Source: Bacillota bacterium
GTDB lineage: Bacteria; Bacillota; Clostridia; Lachnospirales; Lachnospiraceae
Length of the DNA: 16,193 nucleotides
NCBI GenBank assembly: GCA_023424235.1
Contig: JAFAEB010000157.1
Location: forward strand, 1-16,193
Direction: 5' to 3'
This document shows, piece by piece, positions 1 through 9,077 of this stretch. Position 1 is the stretch's first letter; each line of letters begins with the position of its first letter. The position numbers and the translations under genes are program-made. The notes beneath the pieces are model-generated. The model was not told where the DNA came from. It was given only the letters and a program-made list of their open reading frames with translations, and did no database searches.

Positions 1-1926
1 AAATCCACGGGAAACATGTGGGAAAATGAAGTTCTAAGTAGTAAAGAAGGCACACCTTTTGAAATATATTTTACAGAAGGGAAACATACCATCTCGATTC
101 GTTCAGAGCAAGAACCGGTTGTAAGAGCTTGGAGATATGCAAGGTTAATAGCAGAGCATGTAACAGAATTTGAATTAGAGATAACAAAAATTACTGGTAA
201 TATAAAGGATGATGATAGAACTTGGAAGATGACTAGATTCTTACCTAATATTGCAGAATATTTAGAAGCATATGAAACACTAATTAATTATATGAAATAC
301 AGCTTACAAGATTACTCCAAGAATGGGATCAATGGTGCAATTTTCTCAGAACTAGATAAATCATTAGCACTTATTAAGAAGATGGCTAAATATCCAGATG
401 AAATCGCCTTATACAAAGAAGATTTAACAGGTAAGGATAACTCTGTTCTCTTCTCCATGGGTAGTTTTAGTAATTCCTTAGTAAAGCAAAATTTTTCCTT
501 AGATAGGATTTATGTTTTTGGAGATAAGGAACTACCGAAAGCCAATCCTACGATTATTGCTTCCTTATCCAATAATATGAAGACCCTTATTAATACCTTT
601 GTATCGGATAAATATGTAGCAACAAAAGAAGATGACTCATTAAATATATGGGTAAATAGGGCTGTAACACATGTTGATTTACTACAAAAAATGGTAGATT
701 CAGAATTTACCAAAGAAACAGGAATTAAAGTAAAAATATCTATTATGCCTGATGCGAATAAATTAACCTTAGCTGCAGCAGCGAAGGAAACGCCGGATGT
801 AGCACTTGGCCTTACTTCTTATATGCCTTTTGATTTAGCAAGCCGTGGTGCTTTATATGATTTTACCCAGTTTCCTGACTTTTGGCAGGTAGCAGACCGA
901 TTTGTACCAGGTTCATTTGTCTCTTATGTATACAACGAAGGGGTATATGCGATACCAGAAACACTTGATTTTCATTCTGTAATATATAGAAAAGATATTT
1001 TTGAAAGTTTATCCCTTACTCCGCCAGATACATGGCAAGATGTTGTTGACATGTTACCAACCCTACAAAGATATGGTATGAATTTTTATCATAACATTTC
1101 TACTGGAGATGGGTATAAGTGGTTTTATCAAACATCACCTTTTATTTTCCAAAATAAAGGAAGACTATATACAGATGATGGCCTTAGAACTGCAATTAAT
1201 GAACCAAACTCTGTAAAAGGATTACAAGCACTTGGTAATTTATTTATTGCTTATTCCTTAGATACACAGGTAAATTCATTCTTTAACTCCTTCCGTTCTT
1301 CTATATTACCAATTGGAATTGTAGATCTTAACAACTATATTCTGATTAAATACGGAGCACCAGAACTAGAAGGACAATGGGAATTATCAGCATACCCTGG
1401 TACCGAGGATGAGGAAGGTAATATTAATCGTTGGTATGTTGCAAATGGTACTGGTGGAATTATATTTAAAGATTCCAAGCAAGTAGACAATGCATGGGAA
1501 TTCTTAAAATGGTGGACGGAATATGATACACAAGTAAATTATACCTATACCCTACAATCAACTTATGGAGAGCAATATGTTTGGATGCCTTCTAATGTTG
1601 AAGCGGTGAAAGATGCACCATTTTCACAAGCAGACAAAGATATTATTCTTGAGCAAATAAAATGGCTTCGTGATGTTCCAAGAACTCCTGGTCAATATCT
1701 AGTAGAACGTTCCATATCAGATATATGGAATACCATGGTATTTGATGGTACTTCCGCTCAGGTTGCAGTAGATGAGCAACTTATCTCTATTAATCGAGAG
1801 ATAAAAAAGAAAATGAAAGAACTAGGTTATTATGACGAGGAAGGAAACCTTCTTAAGTCCTATGTTATCCATGATATTGATTGGATTGTAAAACAAATCG
1901 AAGAAGCAAAGAAGGAGGTAGAATAA
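1..1926 (+). CDS. Large extracellular solute-binding protein of a carbohydrate ABC transporter (5' partial)
   Basis: The reading frame is open from the first base, so the gene starts upstream and its signal peptide lies outside the window; the ATG at 16 is internal. There are 641 visible residues (numbered from the first codon). Residues 1 to about 45 look like the end of a beta-sandwich (FTEGKHTISIRS) and residues about 45-205 are mostly helical. A classical family 1-like solute-binding fold begins near residue 213 (SLNIWVNR, then a segment ending TGIKVKISIMPD) and continues with ETPDVALGL, a YAIPETLDF strand and the WEFLKWW helix typical of sugar-binding proteins. Usual sugar-binding proteins have about 400-450 residues, so this belongs to the oversized class with an N-terminal extension. 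It overlaps the next permease gene by 1 nt (TAATG), so it is probably the receptor for that transporter. Inferred ligand: beta-1,3-gluco-oligosaccharides, from the neighbours only. Confidence 0.88.
   Translation, partial: KSTGNMWENEVLSSKEGTPFEIYFTEGKHTISIRSEQEPVVRAWRYARLIAEHVTEFELEITKITGNIKDDDRTWKMTRFLPNIAEYLEAYETLINYMKYSLQDYSKNGINGAIFSELDKSLALIKKMAKYPDEIALYKEDLTGKDNSVLFSMGSFSNSLVKQNFSLDRIYVFGDKELPKANPTIIASLSNNMKTLINTFVSDKYVATKEDDSLNIWVNRAVTHVDLLQKMVDSEFTKETGIKVKISIMPDANKLTLAAAAKETPDVALGLTSYMPFDLASRGALYDFTQFPDFWQVADRFVPGSFVSYVYNEGVYAIPETLDFHSVIYRKDIFESLSLTPPDTWQDVVDMLPTLQRYGMNFYHNISTGDGYKWFYQTSPFIFQNKGRLYTDDGLRTAINEPNSVKGLQALGNLFIAYSLDTQVNSFFNSFRSSILPIGIVDLNNYILIKYGAPELEGQWELSAYPGTEDEEGNINRWYVANGTGGIIFKDSKQVDNAWEFLKWWTEYDTQVNYTYTLQSTYGEQYVWMPSNVEAVKDAPFSQADKDIILEQIKWLRDVPRTPGQYLVERSISDIWNTMVFDGTSAQVAVDEQLISINREIKKKMKELGYYDEEGNLLKSYVIHDIDWIVKQIEEAKKEVE
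1912..1918 (+). promoter_or_regulatory. Ribosome binding site that fixes the start of the first permease
   Basis: A perfect AAGGAGG lies inside the last codons of the solute-binding protein gene, 7 nt before the ATG at 1926. It rules out the in-frame upstream start at 1881 and suggests translational coupling of the two genes. Confidence 0.8.
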
Positions 1927-2855
1927 TGTCAAGTAAAAAACCGACTTTGAATAACAAAAAGAATAAGATATTTCGTAAAGATGGTATTCGGACATTTTCA
2001 TTACTACTTCCATATGGGGCTTTATTTCTAACATTTATAGCAATCCCAGTAGCAGTAGCTGTTGGCTTGTCATTTACCTATTTTGATGTAATAAATTTAC
2101 CAAAATTCTTGGGTTTAGATAATTATATATCCCTTATTACACAGGATGAAGTATTCTTAAAGCTTGTACTACCAAACACAGTAAAATATGCATTGATAGT
2201 AGGTCCTGGTGGATATGTTCTTTCCTTTATCCTAGCTTGGATGTTAGCACAAATTCAACCAATCCCTAGAACAATCCTATCACTTGCTATTTATACACCA
2301 TCCATGGTAGGCTCTGTATTCATCGGTGTTATCTGGAAGACCGTATTCTCTGGGGACCAAAGAGGTATTATTAATAGTTTCTTACTAGGAGCAGGTGTAA
2401 TTGATAGACCGATTCAGTTCCTATTAAATGGGGATTATCTTATGAATATTATGATATTTGTATCCCTTTGGTCAGCTATGGGTATCGGGTTCTTAGCCAT
2501 GATATCAGGTGTATTAAATATCAATGAAGAATTGTATGAAGCCGCTTATGTGGATGGACTTAGGAATCGTTTTCAGGAAATATTCTATATTACCATACCA
2601 TCCATGAAACCACAGATGTTATTTGGTGCCGTAATGGCTATCGTAAATGCATTTAATATGGGTTGGATCGGTGTAACCTTATCAGGTGGTAATCCAACAC
2701 CAGGTTATGCAGGGCAATTAATCACAAATCATATCGATGACTATGGATTTTTAAGATATGACATGGGTTATGCAGCAGCAGTATCCGTTGTGCTGTTACT
2801 AATTGTAACCTTGTTTTCAAAAGTAGCACACAAATTGTTTGGAGAAAAGGAATAG
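1926..2855 (+). CDS. Carbohydrate ABC transporter permease, UgpA/LplB-like (first pair)
   Basis: A 309-residue inner-membrane permease subunit, the normal length for CUT1-family sugar transporters. A basic N-terminus (MSSKKPTLNNKKNK) is followed by about six hydrophobic segments, the first being LLLPYGALFLTFIAIPVAV. The cytoplasmic EAA loop that docks the ATPase is intact at residues 205-211 (EAAYVDG), followed by ITIPSMKP. The start is the ATG overlapping the previous stop codon, chosen for its perfect ribosome binding site; the longer frame from 1881 would add 15 residues encoded within the binding-protein gene. It presumably pairs with the next permease to form the translocation pore for sugars delivered by the upstream binding protein. 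No ATPase is encoded nearby. The substrate is inferred from context. Confidence 0.92.
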   Translation: MSSKKPTLNNKKNKIFRKDGIRTFSLLLPYGALFLTFIAIPVAVAVGLSFTYFDVINLPKFLGLDNYISLITQDEVFLKLVLPNTVKYALIVGPGGYVLSFILAWMLAQIQPIPRTILSLAIYTPSMVGSVFIGVIWKTVFSGDQRGIINSFLLGAGVIDRPIQFLLNGDYLMNIMIFVSLWSAMGIGFLAMISGVLNINEELYEAAYVDGLRNRFQEIFYITIPSMKPQMLFGAVMAIVNAFNMGWIGVTLSGGNPTPGYAGQLITNHIDDYGFLRYDMGYAAAVSVVLLLIVTLFSKVAHKLFGEKE

Positions 2856-2867
2856 GAGGAATGAATT

Positions 2868-3737
2868 ATGGCTAATTTTCAAGGTACTAAAATAAATCCA
2901 AAGCGTTTCTCGCTTTCCCAATTAAAATTTTATATCATATTAGTTCCTCTTGCAATTTTTATGATATTACCAGTTATATACATTATAAATCAAGCATTTA
3001 AACCACTTGGGGAGTTATTTGCCTTCCCACCTACCATATTTGTTAAAAATCCAACTGTAGATAATTTTAAGGATTTGATGCATTTGTCGGGTACCACAGG
3101 TGTGCCAATGTCTAGATATTTACTTAACTCTTTAATTATAACTCTTGTAACAGTTACTCTTAATTTGATAATAACCATTTGTGCAGCTTATGTTTTTTCG
3201 AAAAAGAATTTTAGACTTAAGAGCACCTTATTTAGTATCAATCAAATGGCGCTTATGTTTGTTGCTACTGCAGTAGCTGTTCCAAGATATATCGTTATTA
3301 TTCGAACAGGGCTTACCAATACTTGGCTAGCACATATTCTACCACTGATTGCAATGCCTGTTGGATTATTTTTGGTTAAGCAATTTGTTGACCAAATTCC
3401 AAATGCTTTAATTGAAGCTGCAATTATGGACGGAGCAAAGGATATTAGTATTATTCGAAAAGTTATTATACCACTAACAAAACCTGCACTTGCAACTTCG
3501 GTTGTTTTAACTTTTCAATCTGTATGGAATGCAACAGAAGCCTCTAACAATTTCATTACCAATGATACGATGAGAACTTTGGCTTTTTACTTAAATTCCA
3601 TAGCTACGAATAATACAGTTGCGGCTGCAGGTTTAGTAGCAGCAGCCTCGGTAATACTGTTTTTACCAAACTTAATCATATTCATATGTATGCAATCCCA
3701 AGTTATGAACACCATGACACATTCTGGTATTAAATAG
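2868..3737 (+). CDS. Carbohydrate ABC transporter permease, UgpE/MalG/YtcP-like (first pair)
   Basis: A 289-residue permease with about six membrane segments. It has the typical MalG-side architecture: an N-terminal segment (FYIILVPLAIFMILPVIYI), a short periplasmic-side FPPTIFVKNPTVDNF stretch, and an intact EAA loop at residues 183-189 (EAAIMDG) followed by VIIPLTKPAL. GGAGG at 2855-2859 lies 8 nt before the ATG at 2868; the ribosome binding site overlaps the stop codon of the first permease gene. The C-terminus (NTMTHSGIK) matches the short tail usual for this subunit, which often reads like NTLTHSGIK/GVTAGAVKG. It forms a heterodimer with the preceding permease (inference from order and family). 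The sugar specificity cannot be read from the sequence. Confidence 0.92.
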   Translation: MANFQGTKINPKRFSLSQLKFYIILVPLAIFMILPVIYIINQAFKPLGELFAFPPTIFVKNPTVDNFKDLMHLSGTTGVPMSRYLLNSLIITLVTVTLNLIITICAAYVFSKKNFRLKSTLFSINQMALMFVATAVAVPRYIVIIRTGLTNTWLAHILPLIAMPVGLFLVKQFVDQIPNALIEAAIMDGAKDISIIRKVIIPLTKPALATSVVLTFQSVWNATEASNNFITNDTMRTLAFYLNSIATNNTVAAAGLVAAASVILFLPNLIIFICMQSQVMNTMTHSGIK

Positions 3738-3746
3738 GAGGAAGCG

Positions 3747-5780
3747 ATGAAAAATAAGTTAAAAATAATTTTAGTACTTTGTTTCGTCCTTGTTATATCT
3801 AGTATTTCCTCCTCTAAGGTATCTGCTTCTCAAGCAACAAGTTATACCTATACAATTAATGAGAAGGGATACTACACAAGAACCCAGGATGCATATTTAC
3901 CAGATAGAACAATAACGAATTTAGGTCTAGCTTCACCCGATGACTTATATATCGATGGTGAAAATATGTTGTACATCACTGATTCTAATAATCGTAGAAT
4001 CGTAAAATATGATATTAATAAAGGCCTTATAAATAGTATTTTAGAATATGAAGGTTTTTCGAAACCTCGTGGGATATTTGTAAATAAAGAAGGTAATATT
4101 TATGTAGCTGATCCAAGTGCAAAGTCTATATTTCTTTTTGATAAAGAATTTAATCATATCACTACATTTACGAAACCGGATGCTCCTTCCTTTGCTGACA
4201 CAAAATTCGAACCCTTACGTGTTGCAGTAGATAACAGTGGTAATATGTATGTGGTAGGTGAAGGTATTTACAACGGAATTATTCAATTAGCTCATACTGG
4301 TGAGTTTTTAGGATATTTTACTGTAAATAAAACTAGGCTTTCTTTTTCTCAGGCTTTCCAGAATGCTATCTTTACAAGAGCTCAACTTGAGAATTTAGTA
4401 GACCGTGTTCCAACAACCTTTTCCAATGTATTTATTGACCATGCAGGTGTTGTATATTCTACAACCATGGGTAGTAATGAGGATGGTCTTAAAAAACATA
4501 ACACCTCAGGTGGAAATATGTTTAAGAATACAGTATATGGTTTTGATTCCATGACGGATGTATATGCAGACGATCAAGGAATTATATATACAAGTATTAC
4601 AAATGGATATATTACAATATATTCCAACATGGGTGAGATTATATTCTCCTTTGGTTCTAATGTATTTGACCTTGACGTATCAGGCCTTTATTCTAGACTT
4701 CCAAGTATAGCTGTGGACAGCAATCGTAATATTTGGACCGTAGATGGAGATAAAGGATATTTACAATCTTTTAAACCAACAGAATATGCTTTAAAGGTAT
4801 ACAATGCAATGGGGCTTTATGAAAAAGGCTTGTATGAAGAAGCACTAAAGGAATGGAATGAGGTATTAAAATATAATCAAATGTCAGTTCTTGCTCATAA
4901 CGGTGTTGGTAAGGCATATTTACATGCAGGGCGTTATGAAGAAGCAATGGAACATTTTAAGGTAGCTGGCAATCGAGAATATTATTCAGAAGCTTTTTGG
5001 GAAGTAAGAAATACCAGTATTCAATCCTCCTTAAAATATGTTGTGGTTGCGATTGTAATACTTTGGTTAATGTCTGTAATAATTAACTACGTAGATAAAA
5101 AGAAGTTACTAAAGAATAAAAGAAGAGCATTATTTGAAAGCTTAAATAGGATTCCTGTTTTAAGAGATGTTTTATATAGTTTTCGAATACCAAAACATCC
5201 GATTGACAGGTACTACAACATACGTGTTCATAGAAATGGAAGTGTATTAGGTGCAACAATTATATATGCTTTATTATTCGTCTTATATATGGCATATAAA
5301 ACAAGTAAAGGTTTTATATATCAATTTGTTGCAGTAGAAGATATGGATATCAATGCTTTGGTACTAGGTTTCTTTGCTGTCCTCATCTTATTTATAATAT
5401 GCAATTACTTAGTTACCTCCATTAAAGACGGAGATGGTAGTTTAAAACAAGTTTATATGATTCCAGCTTATGGATTAATTCCTGTGATGGTTTCTATGTT
5501 AACAATAACCATAATGTCATATTACTTAACCTATAATGAGTCCTTTTTATTAACCCTTATTCTTTATATAGGTTTAATATGGACTGGGGTATCCATCTTT
5601 CTTGGCTTCCAAACAGTTCATGATTACACGACAAGAGAGACCATATCAAGTTTGATTATAACAATTGTATTCATGATAATCTTTGTAATTCTTATTTTAA
5701 TTATAATTATTATGTGGGAACAATTATGGGGATTCTTATTTGGATTAGGAAAGGAGATGGTACGTAATGTTTTACAATAA
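3747..5780 (+). CDS. Secreted NHL beta-propeller + TPR + Yip1-like membrane protein
   Basis: A 677-residue protein with an unusual domain chain. Residues 1-28 are a signal peptide (likely cut after KVSA). Residues about 58-345 hold NHL-type beta-propeller repeats, seen as recurring LYITDSNNRRIVKYD, IYVADPSAKSIFLFD and MYVVGEG units plus IWTVDGDKGYLQSF. Residues about 348-410 form TPR-like helices (AMGLYEKGLYEEALKEWNEV; AYLHAGRYEEAMEHF). A membrane helix at 430-448 is followed by a basic stretch (KKKLLKNKRR). Residues about 495-660 form a five-helix Yip1-like domain. The propeller should face outside. AGGAGG at 3736-3741 precedes the ATG by 5 nt, and the 3' end overlaps the DUF5696 gene. Its function is not known. 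Its place between sugar permease pairs suggests a role in glucan binding, sensing or assembly of the uptake machinery (inference). Confidence 0.82.
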   Translation: MKNKLKIILVLCFVLVISSISSSKVSASQATSYTYTINEKGYYTRTQDAYLPDRTITNLGLASPDDLYIDGENMLYITDSNNRRIVKYDINKGLINSILEYEGFSKPRGIFVNKEGNIYVADPSAKSIFLFDKEFNHITTFTKPDAPSFADTKFEPLRVAVDNSGNMYVVGEGIYNGIIQLAHTGEFLGYFTVNKTRLSFSQAFQNAIFTRAQLENLVDRVPTTFSNVFIDHAGVVYSTTMGSNEDGLKKHNTSGGNMFKNTVYGFDSMTDVYADDQGIIYTSITNGYITIYSNMGEIIFSFGSNVFDLDVSGLYSRLPSIAVDSNRNIWTVDGDKGYLQSFKPTEYALKVYNAMGLYEKGLYEEALKEWNEVLKYNQMSVLAHNGVGKAYLHAGRYEEAMEHFKVAGNREYYSEAFWEVRNTSIQSSLKYVVVAIVILWLMSVIINYVDKKKLLKNKRRALFESLNRIPVLRDVLYSFRIPKHPIDRYYNIRVHRNGSVLGATIIYALLFVLYMAYKTSKGFIYQFVAVEDMDINALVLGFFAVLILFIICNYLVTSIKDGDGSLKQVYMIPAYGLIPVMVSMLTITIMSYYLTYNESFLLTLILYIGLIWTGVSIFLGFQTVHDYTTRETISSLIITIVFMIIFVILILIIIIMWEQLWGFLFGLGKEMVRNVLQ

Positions 5781-8169
5781 AGGAAAATTTATATATATAC
5801 CATTGCTCTTATTACTTGGATTTATCTCCTTTCGCTATGTGTATGGAGCATATTTAACAACAAATAGAGATACGAAATTACCACCGGATAAGGTGACTTA
5901 TGATCTTGTAGTACTTGATGATTATGAGTTTATATATGAAACAGATACCTGTAAGTACTATTTCAGAGAAGATAGAGATATTATAGCAATTATTGATAAA
6001 CGTACTGGATACACTTGGAAAACTGGCCTTGATATGCCTTTTGGTAAAGACATTGAAATGATGGTATCAAATGCCGAAACGCTAGAAGAAAAGAAAGAAC
6101 TCGCAATACCTATCGAAGAGAAGATGAGTAATACCTTTATGGGAATAAGCAATTCATTAATTACGGTTGAGTATAATGAGGCAGAAAGTATTAAGAATAT
6201 ATCAAGTGCATCGAAAGATGGAGTTGAATCTACTCTTTATACGTTAAATGATAACAAGGCTACAAGAAGGCTTGATATTAGTTTTAAGTCCATTGACTTA
6301 AAGTTAAAAGTATATATCACATTTGGTGAAAGTGGTATTACCTACGAAATCAAAGGTGAAGAGATTACTGGACTCGGAAAAAATAAATTACTTTCCATTA
6401 ATATCTCTCCGTTTCTTGGAGCAAGTGGTGGTATTCTTAAGTATTATAATGAAGAAACAGATATGTATGATATTTTAGAACCAAAATATCAGATTCCAGG
6501 TTATATTTTTGTACCAGATGGAAGTGGTAGTTTAATTCGTTTTACGGATAACAATGCTTCGTTTTCCTACTATATTGGAGATATGTATGGTAAAGATCAT
6601 TCTCAAAATACTTACTATCAATCATCTCTAAGTGATGCCATACCTTTAAAGGACCCAGTAATGCCTGTTTTTGGTATTGCTCATGGTGATTCGCAAGCAG
6701 CTTTCGTGGCTTACGCAGACAAAGGTGCTGAATATATGGAGATTGTAGTAAGACCAGAAGAAAACTTAACTTATTATAACTGGGCTTATCCAAGATTTGC
6801 TGTAAATAATAGCTATTTTCAAGTTTACAACAAAAAAGGTGACGGTTACTTTACATTAATGAAGGAACCAAATCAATTTGATATACGTATGACCTATGAA
6901 TTTTTGGCTGGTGATGGCTTAGATGGTACACCAAAAGCGGATTATACTGGTATGGCTATGGTATATAGAAAGCATTTAATTGACACTGGTGTGCTAAAAG
7001 AAATGGATGGAACTACAGTAAAGGGTAAGGACCTTCCTCTAAGACTTGACTTTATTATGTCTGATTCTAAAAAAGGAATTGTTGGAACAGATGAGGTGGT
7101 AGTTACCACTACAGATGGTATCAAACGTATGTTAACCGCCCTACAAACAGAGTTTGGACTTAGCAATATTAATTCTGGTTTATATGGTTGGCAAAAAAAG
7201 GGAGAAGGACTTTCAAAACCGGATTCACTTAAATATTCAAGAAATATAGGAAGTGAAAAAGAGTTTAAAGAATTGATTAAGAGTTTTAAAGAAAAAGGGA
7301 TTGATATCTCCTATGCAAGAGACTATGTAACCATTAATAAAGAAATGCTAAGCTATTATAATAATGCAGTAAAGCATGTGAACTCCTGGTATTTGAACAT
7401 AAATAAAAGTGAAATTCTACCTGTAAATTCACCTGTTACAGATTTTGGATATGCAAATCCTAAGAAGACTGCAGAATGGTTTTTAAAGCATGTTAAGGAA
7501 TTTTCGTCTTACGTAGATTCTGTAACTGCTAGTGGTATATCAAATGTTTTACTAAGTAATTATAGTGGTGATGGAAGAGTAAATTCAGTAACGGATGCAA
7601 TTTCCTTCTACCAAGAAGCTATGCAGAAGGCAAAGGATAGTGGTGTTAAGGTTAATTTAGAACAACCGAATATGTACTTATGGAAGTATACCAACAGGTA
7701 TCTAAATAGTCCGGTTGGAACCTCTCAATATGTTTTTGAGACAGATGCAGTTCCATTTTTACAGATGGTACTTCATGGAACCATGGAAGTATATGCACCA
7801 TATTCCAATTTCTCCTTTTACACTCAAGCTGATATTTTAAGGATGATAGACTATAATCTATCACCATCCTTTATTCTATCAGAAGAACCTTCCTACTTAC
7901 TTGCTTCCACCAATTCTTCCCATCTATACTCTACCGAATTTAGTCAATATAAAGATTTAATTCATACGGTATATGACGAAGTAAATGAAGTCTTAAGTAG
8001 TGTAAATGGTTATACATGGACCAATCGCGATGTAATTAATGAAGGGGTATTATTAAATACCTATAGAGAAGGTAATGATGTTAAATACATTATCATTAAT
8101 TATACAGACGAAGCCGTTACATGGAATAACTCTATCGTACCTGCCCAAAAGGCAATGGTTGTAGAGTAG
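5767..8169 (+). CDS. Membrane-anchored DUF5696-type protein, possible glycosidase-like fold
   Basis: An 800-residue protein. An N-terminal hydrophobic helix (residues 8-24, IYIPLLLLLGFISF) has no clear cleavage site, so it is probably a signal anchor with the body outside. Residues about 50-400 read as a beta-sandwich like the N-terminal domain of glycosidases (YYFREDRDIIAIIDKRTGYTW; GYIFVPDGSGSLIRF). Residues about 424-710 alternate strands and helices like a TIM barrel: LPLRLDFIMSD, NINSGLYGWQKKGEG, GIDISYARDY, ISNVLLSNYSGDG and VKVNLEQPN. A small C-terminal beta domain follows (VKYIIINYTDEAVTW). I assign it to DUF5696 from memory of this architecture and neighbourhood. The gene starts 14 nt inside the preceding gene with AAGGAG at 5751-5756, implying coupled translation. 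Enzymatic activity is speculation; D602 and E632 are candidate acidic residues only by position at strand ends. Confidence 0.75.
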   Translation: MFYNKGKFIYIPLLLLLGFISFRYVYGAYLTTNRDTKLPPDKVTYDLVVLDDYEFIYETDTCKYYFREDRDIIAIIDKRTGYTWKTGLDMPFGKDIEMMVSNAETLEEKKELAIPIEEKMSNTFMGISNSLITVEYNEAESIKNISSASKDGVESTLYTLNDNKATRRLDISFKSIDLKLKVYITFGESGITYEIKGEEITGLGKNKLLSINISPFLGASGGILKYYNEETDMYDILEPKYQIPGYIFVPDGSGSLIRFTDNNASFSYYIGDMYGKDHSQNTYYQSSLSDAIPLKDPVMPVFGIAHGDSQAAFVAYADKGAEYMEIVVRPEENLTYYNWAYPRFAVNNSYFQVYNKKGDGYFTLMKEPNQFDIRMTYEFLAGDGLDGTPKADYTGMAMVYRKHLIDTGVLKEMDGTTVKGKDLPLRLDFIMSDSKKGIVGTDEVVVTTTDGIKRMLTALQTEFGLSNINSGLYGWQKKGEGLSKPDSLKYSRNIGSEKEFKELIKSFKEKGIDISYARDYVTINKEMLSYYNNAVKHVNSWYLNINKSEILPVNSPVTDFGYANPKKTAEWFLKHVKEFSSYVDSVTASGISNVLLSNYSGDGRVNSVTDAISFYQEAMQKAKDSGVKVNLEQPNMYLWKYTNRYLNSPVGTSQYVFETDAVPFLQMVLHGTMEVYAPYSNFSFYTQADILRMIDYNLSPSFILSEEPSYLLASTNSSHLYSTEFSQYKDLIHTVYDEVNEVLSSVNGYTWTNRDVINEGVLLNTYREGNDVKYIIINYTDEAVTWNNSIVPAQKAMVVE

Positions 8170-8186
8170 AAGGGTAAGGGTGAAAA

Positions 8187-9074
8187 ATGAAAAAGAAAAA
8201 ATTAAAAACATTTAAGCAAAAACAAAATCGATTAGGCTATGGTTTTATGATGCCTTGGATTATAGGCTTCCTTATCTTTACGGCTATTCCTTTTGTTGCA
8301 ACCATTTACTTAAGCTTTACAGAAGTAAGACAAACGGTAATTGGATTTGAAATAAAGTGGATGGGTATGAGAAATTATATTATGGCATTTTTTGAGAATA
8401 CAGAATTTGTACCAAAGTTAATCGAATTCTTATTAATGATCATACCTTATACCTTTGTTATTGTAATTTTAGCTTTTATCCTTGCTTATTTGCTAAACAA
8501 AATAACCTTTCTACGTGGATTTTTTAGAACAATTTATTTCTTACCAGTAATCATTATGTCAGGACCAGTTATGCAACAAATATTAGATTCAACCTCTAAT
8601 CAAAACTTTGATGAAGCGGCAAGGGAATTTACGGATATTTTTATCGTGCAGATGGTAATGAGTTATTCTTATCGCTTTGCTATGATACTAATTGATATTT
8701 TTGGAGAGTTATCAACCATACTATGGTTTACTGGAATTCCTGTTATTTTATTTATAAATGGCTTACAAAAAATAAATTATAATTTATATGAAGCAGCAGC
8801 AATAGACGCAGCGAACTCCTGGCAAATTTTATGGAAGATAACCATTCCGATTATAAAACCGATTGCACTTGTAGTAACGGTATTTACCATTGCACAACTA
8901 GGAGCTTACTCTACCAATCCAGTTTATGCACTTATTATAGAAGCAACAGAAAATACCAGTGGTGGACTTGGAGTTGCGGCAACCTTTGCCTGGATATACA
9001 GCTTACTTGTTCTAGCGATTATGGGATTATCTTTCCTATTATTTAGGGATAGGAAGAAAGTAAGGAGGTTTTAA
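8187..9074 (+). CDS. Carbohydrate ABC transporter permease, UgpA-like (second pair)
   Basis: A 295-residue membrane permease. A very basic N-terminus (MKKKKLKTFKQKQNR) leads into GYGFMMPWIIGFLIFTAIPF, the usual first helix of MalF/UgpA-type subunits. Further helices include IIPYTFVIVILAFILAYLL and the C-terminal YSLLVLAIMGLSFLLF. The EAA loop lies at residues 202-208 and reads EAAAIDA, so the conserved glycine is alanine; the other three permeases in the window all have EAAxxDG. The loop is otherwise intact (ITIPIIKP follows). The ribosome binding site is a weaker AAGGG at 8176-8180. It lies 17 nt after the DUF5696 gene and 3 nt before its partner permease. No second binding protein is present, so either the upstream receptor serves both pairs or another protein fills this role (inference). 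Confidence 0.9.
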   Translation: MKKKKLKTFKQKQNRLGYGFMMPWIIGFLIFTAIPFVATIYLSFTEVRQTVIGFEIKWMGMRNYIMAFFENTEFVPKLIEFLLMIIPYTFVIVILAFILAYLLNKITFLRGFFRTIYFLPVIIMSGPVMQQILDSTSNQNFDEAAREFTDIFIVQMVMSYSYRFAMILIDIFGELSTILWFTGIPVILFINGLQKINYNLYEAAAIDAANSWQILWKITIPIIKPIALVVTVFTIAQLGAYSTNPVYALIIEATENTSGGLGVAATFAWIYSLLVLAIMGLSFLLFRDRKKVRRF

Positions 9075-9077
9075 GGA

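Noticed and set aside
16..18. ATG at 16 as the real start of the solute-binding protein
   Set aside because: The frame is open from base 1, there is no signal peptide after this ATG, and no ribosome binding site precedes it.
1881..1925. Upstream in-frame start for the first permease
   Set aside because: The AAGGAGG at 1912-1918 serves the ATG at 1926, and the extra 15 residues would be encoded within the preceding gene without a ribosome binding site of their own.
2861..2875. Four-codon ATG-TAA minigene overlapping the start of the second permease
   Set aside because: It sits only 1 nt after the ribosome binding site, too close for efficient initiation, and the ATG at 2868 has normal spacing.
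8831..9046. 71-codon + strand frame inside the second-pair permease gene
   Set aside because: Out of frame within a clear permease gene; the composition is that of a shadow frame.
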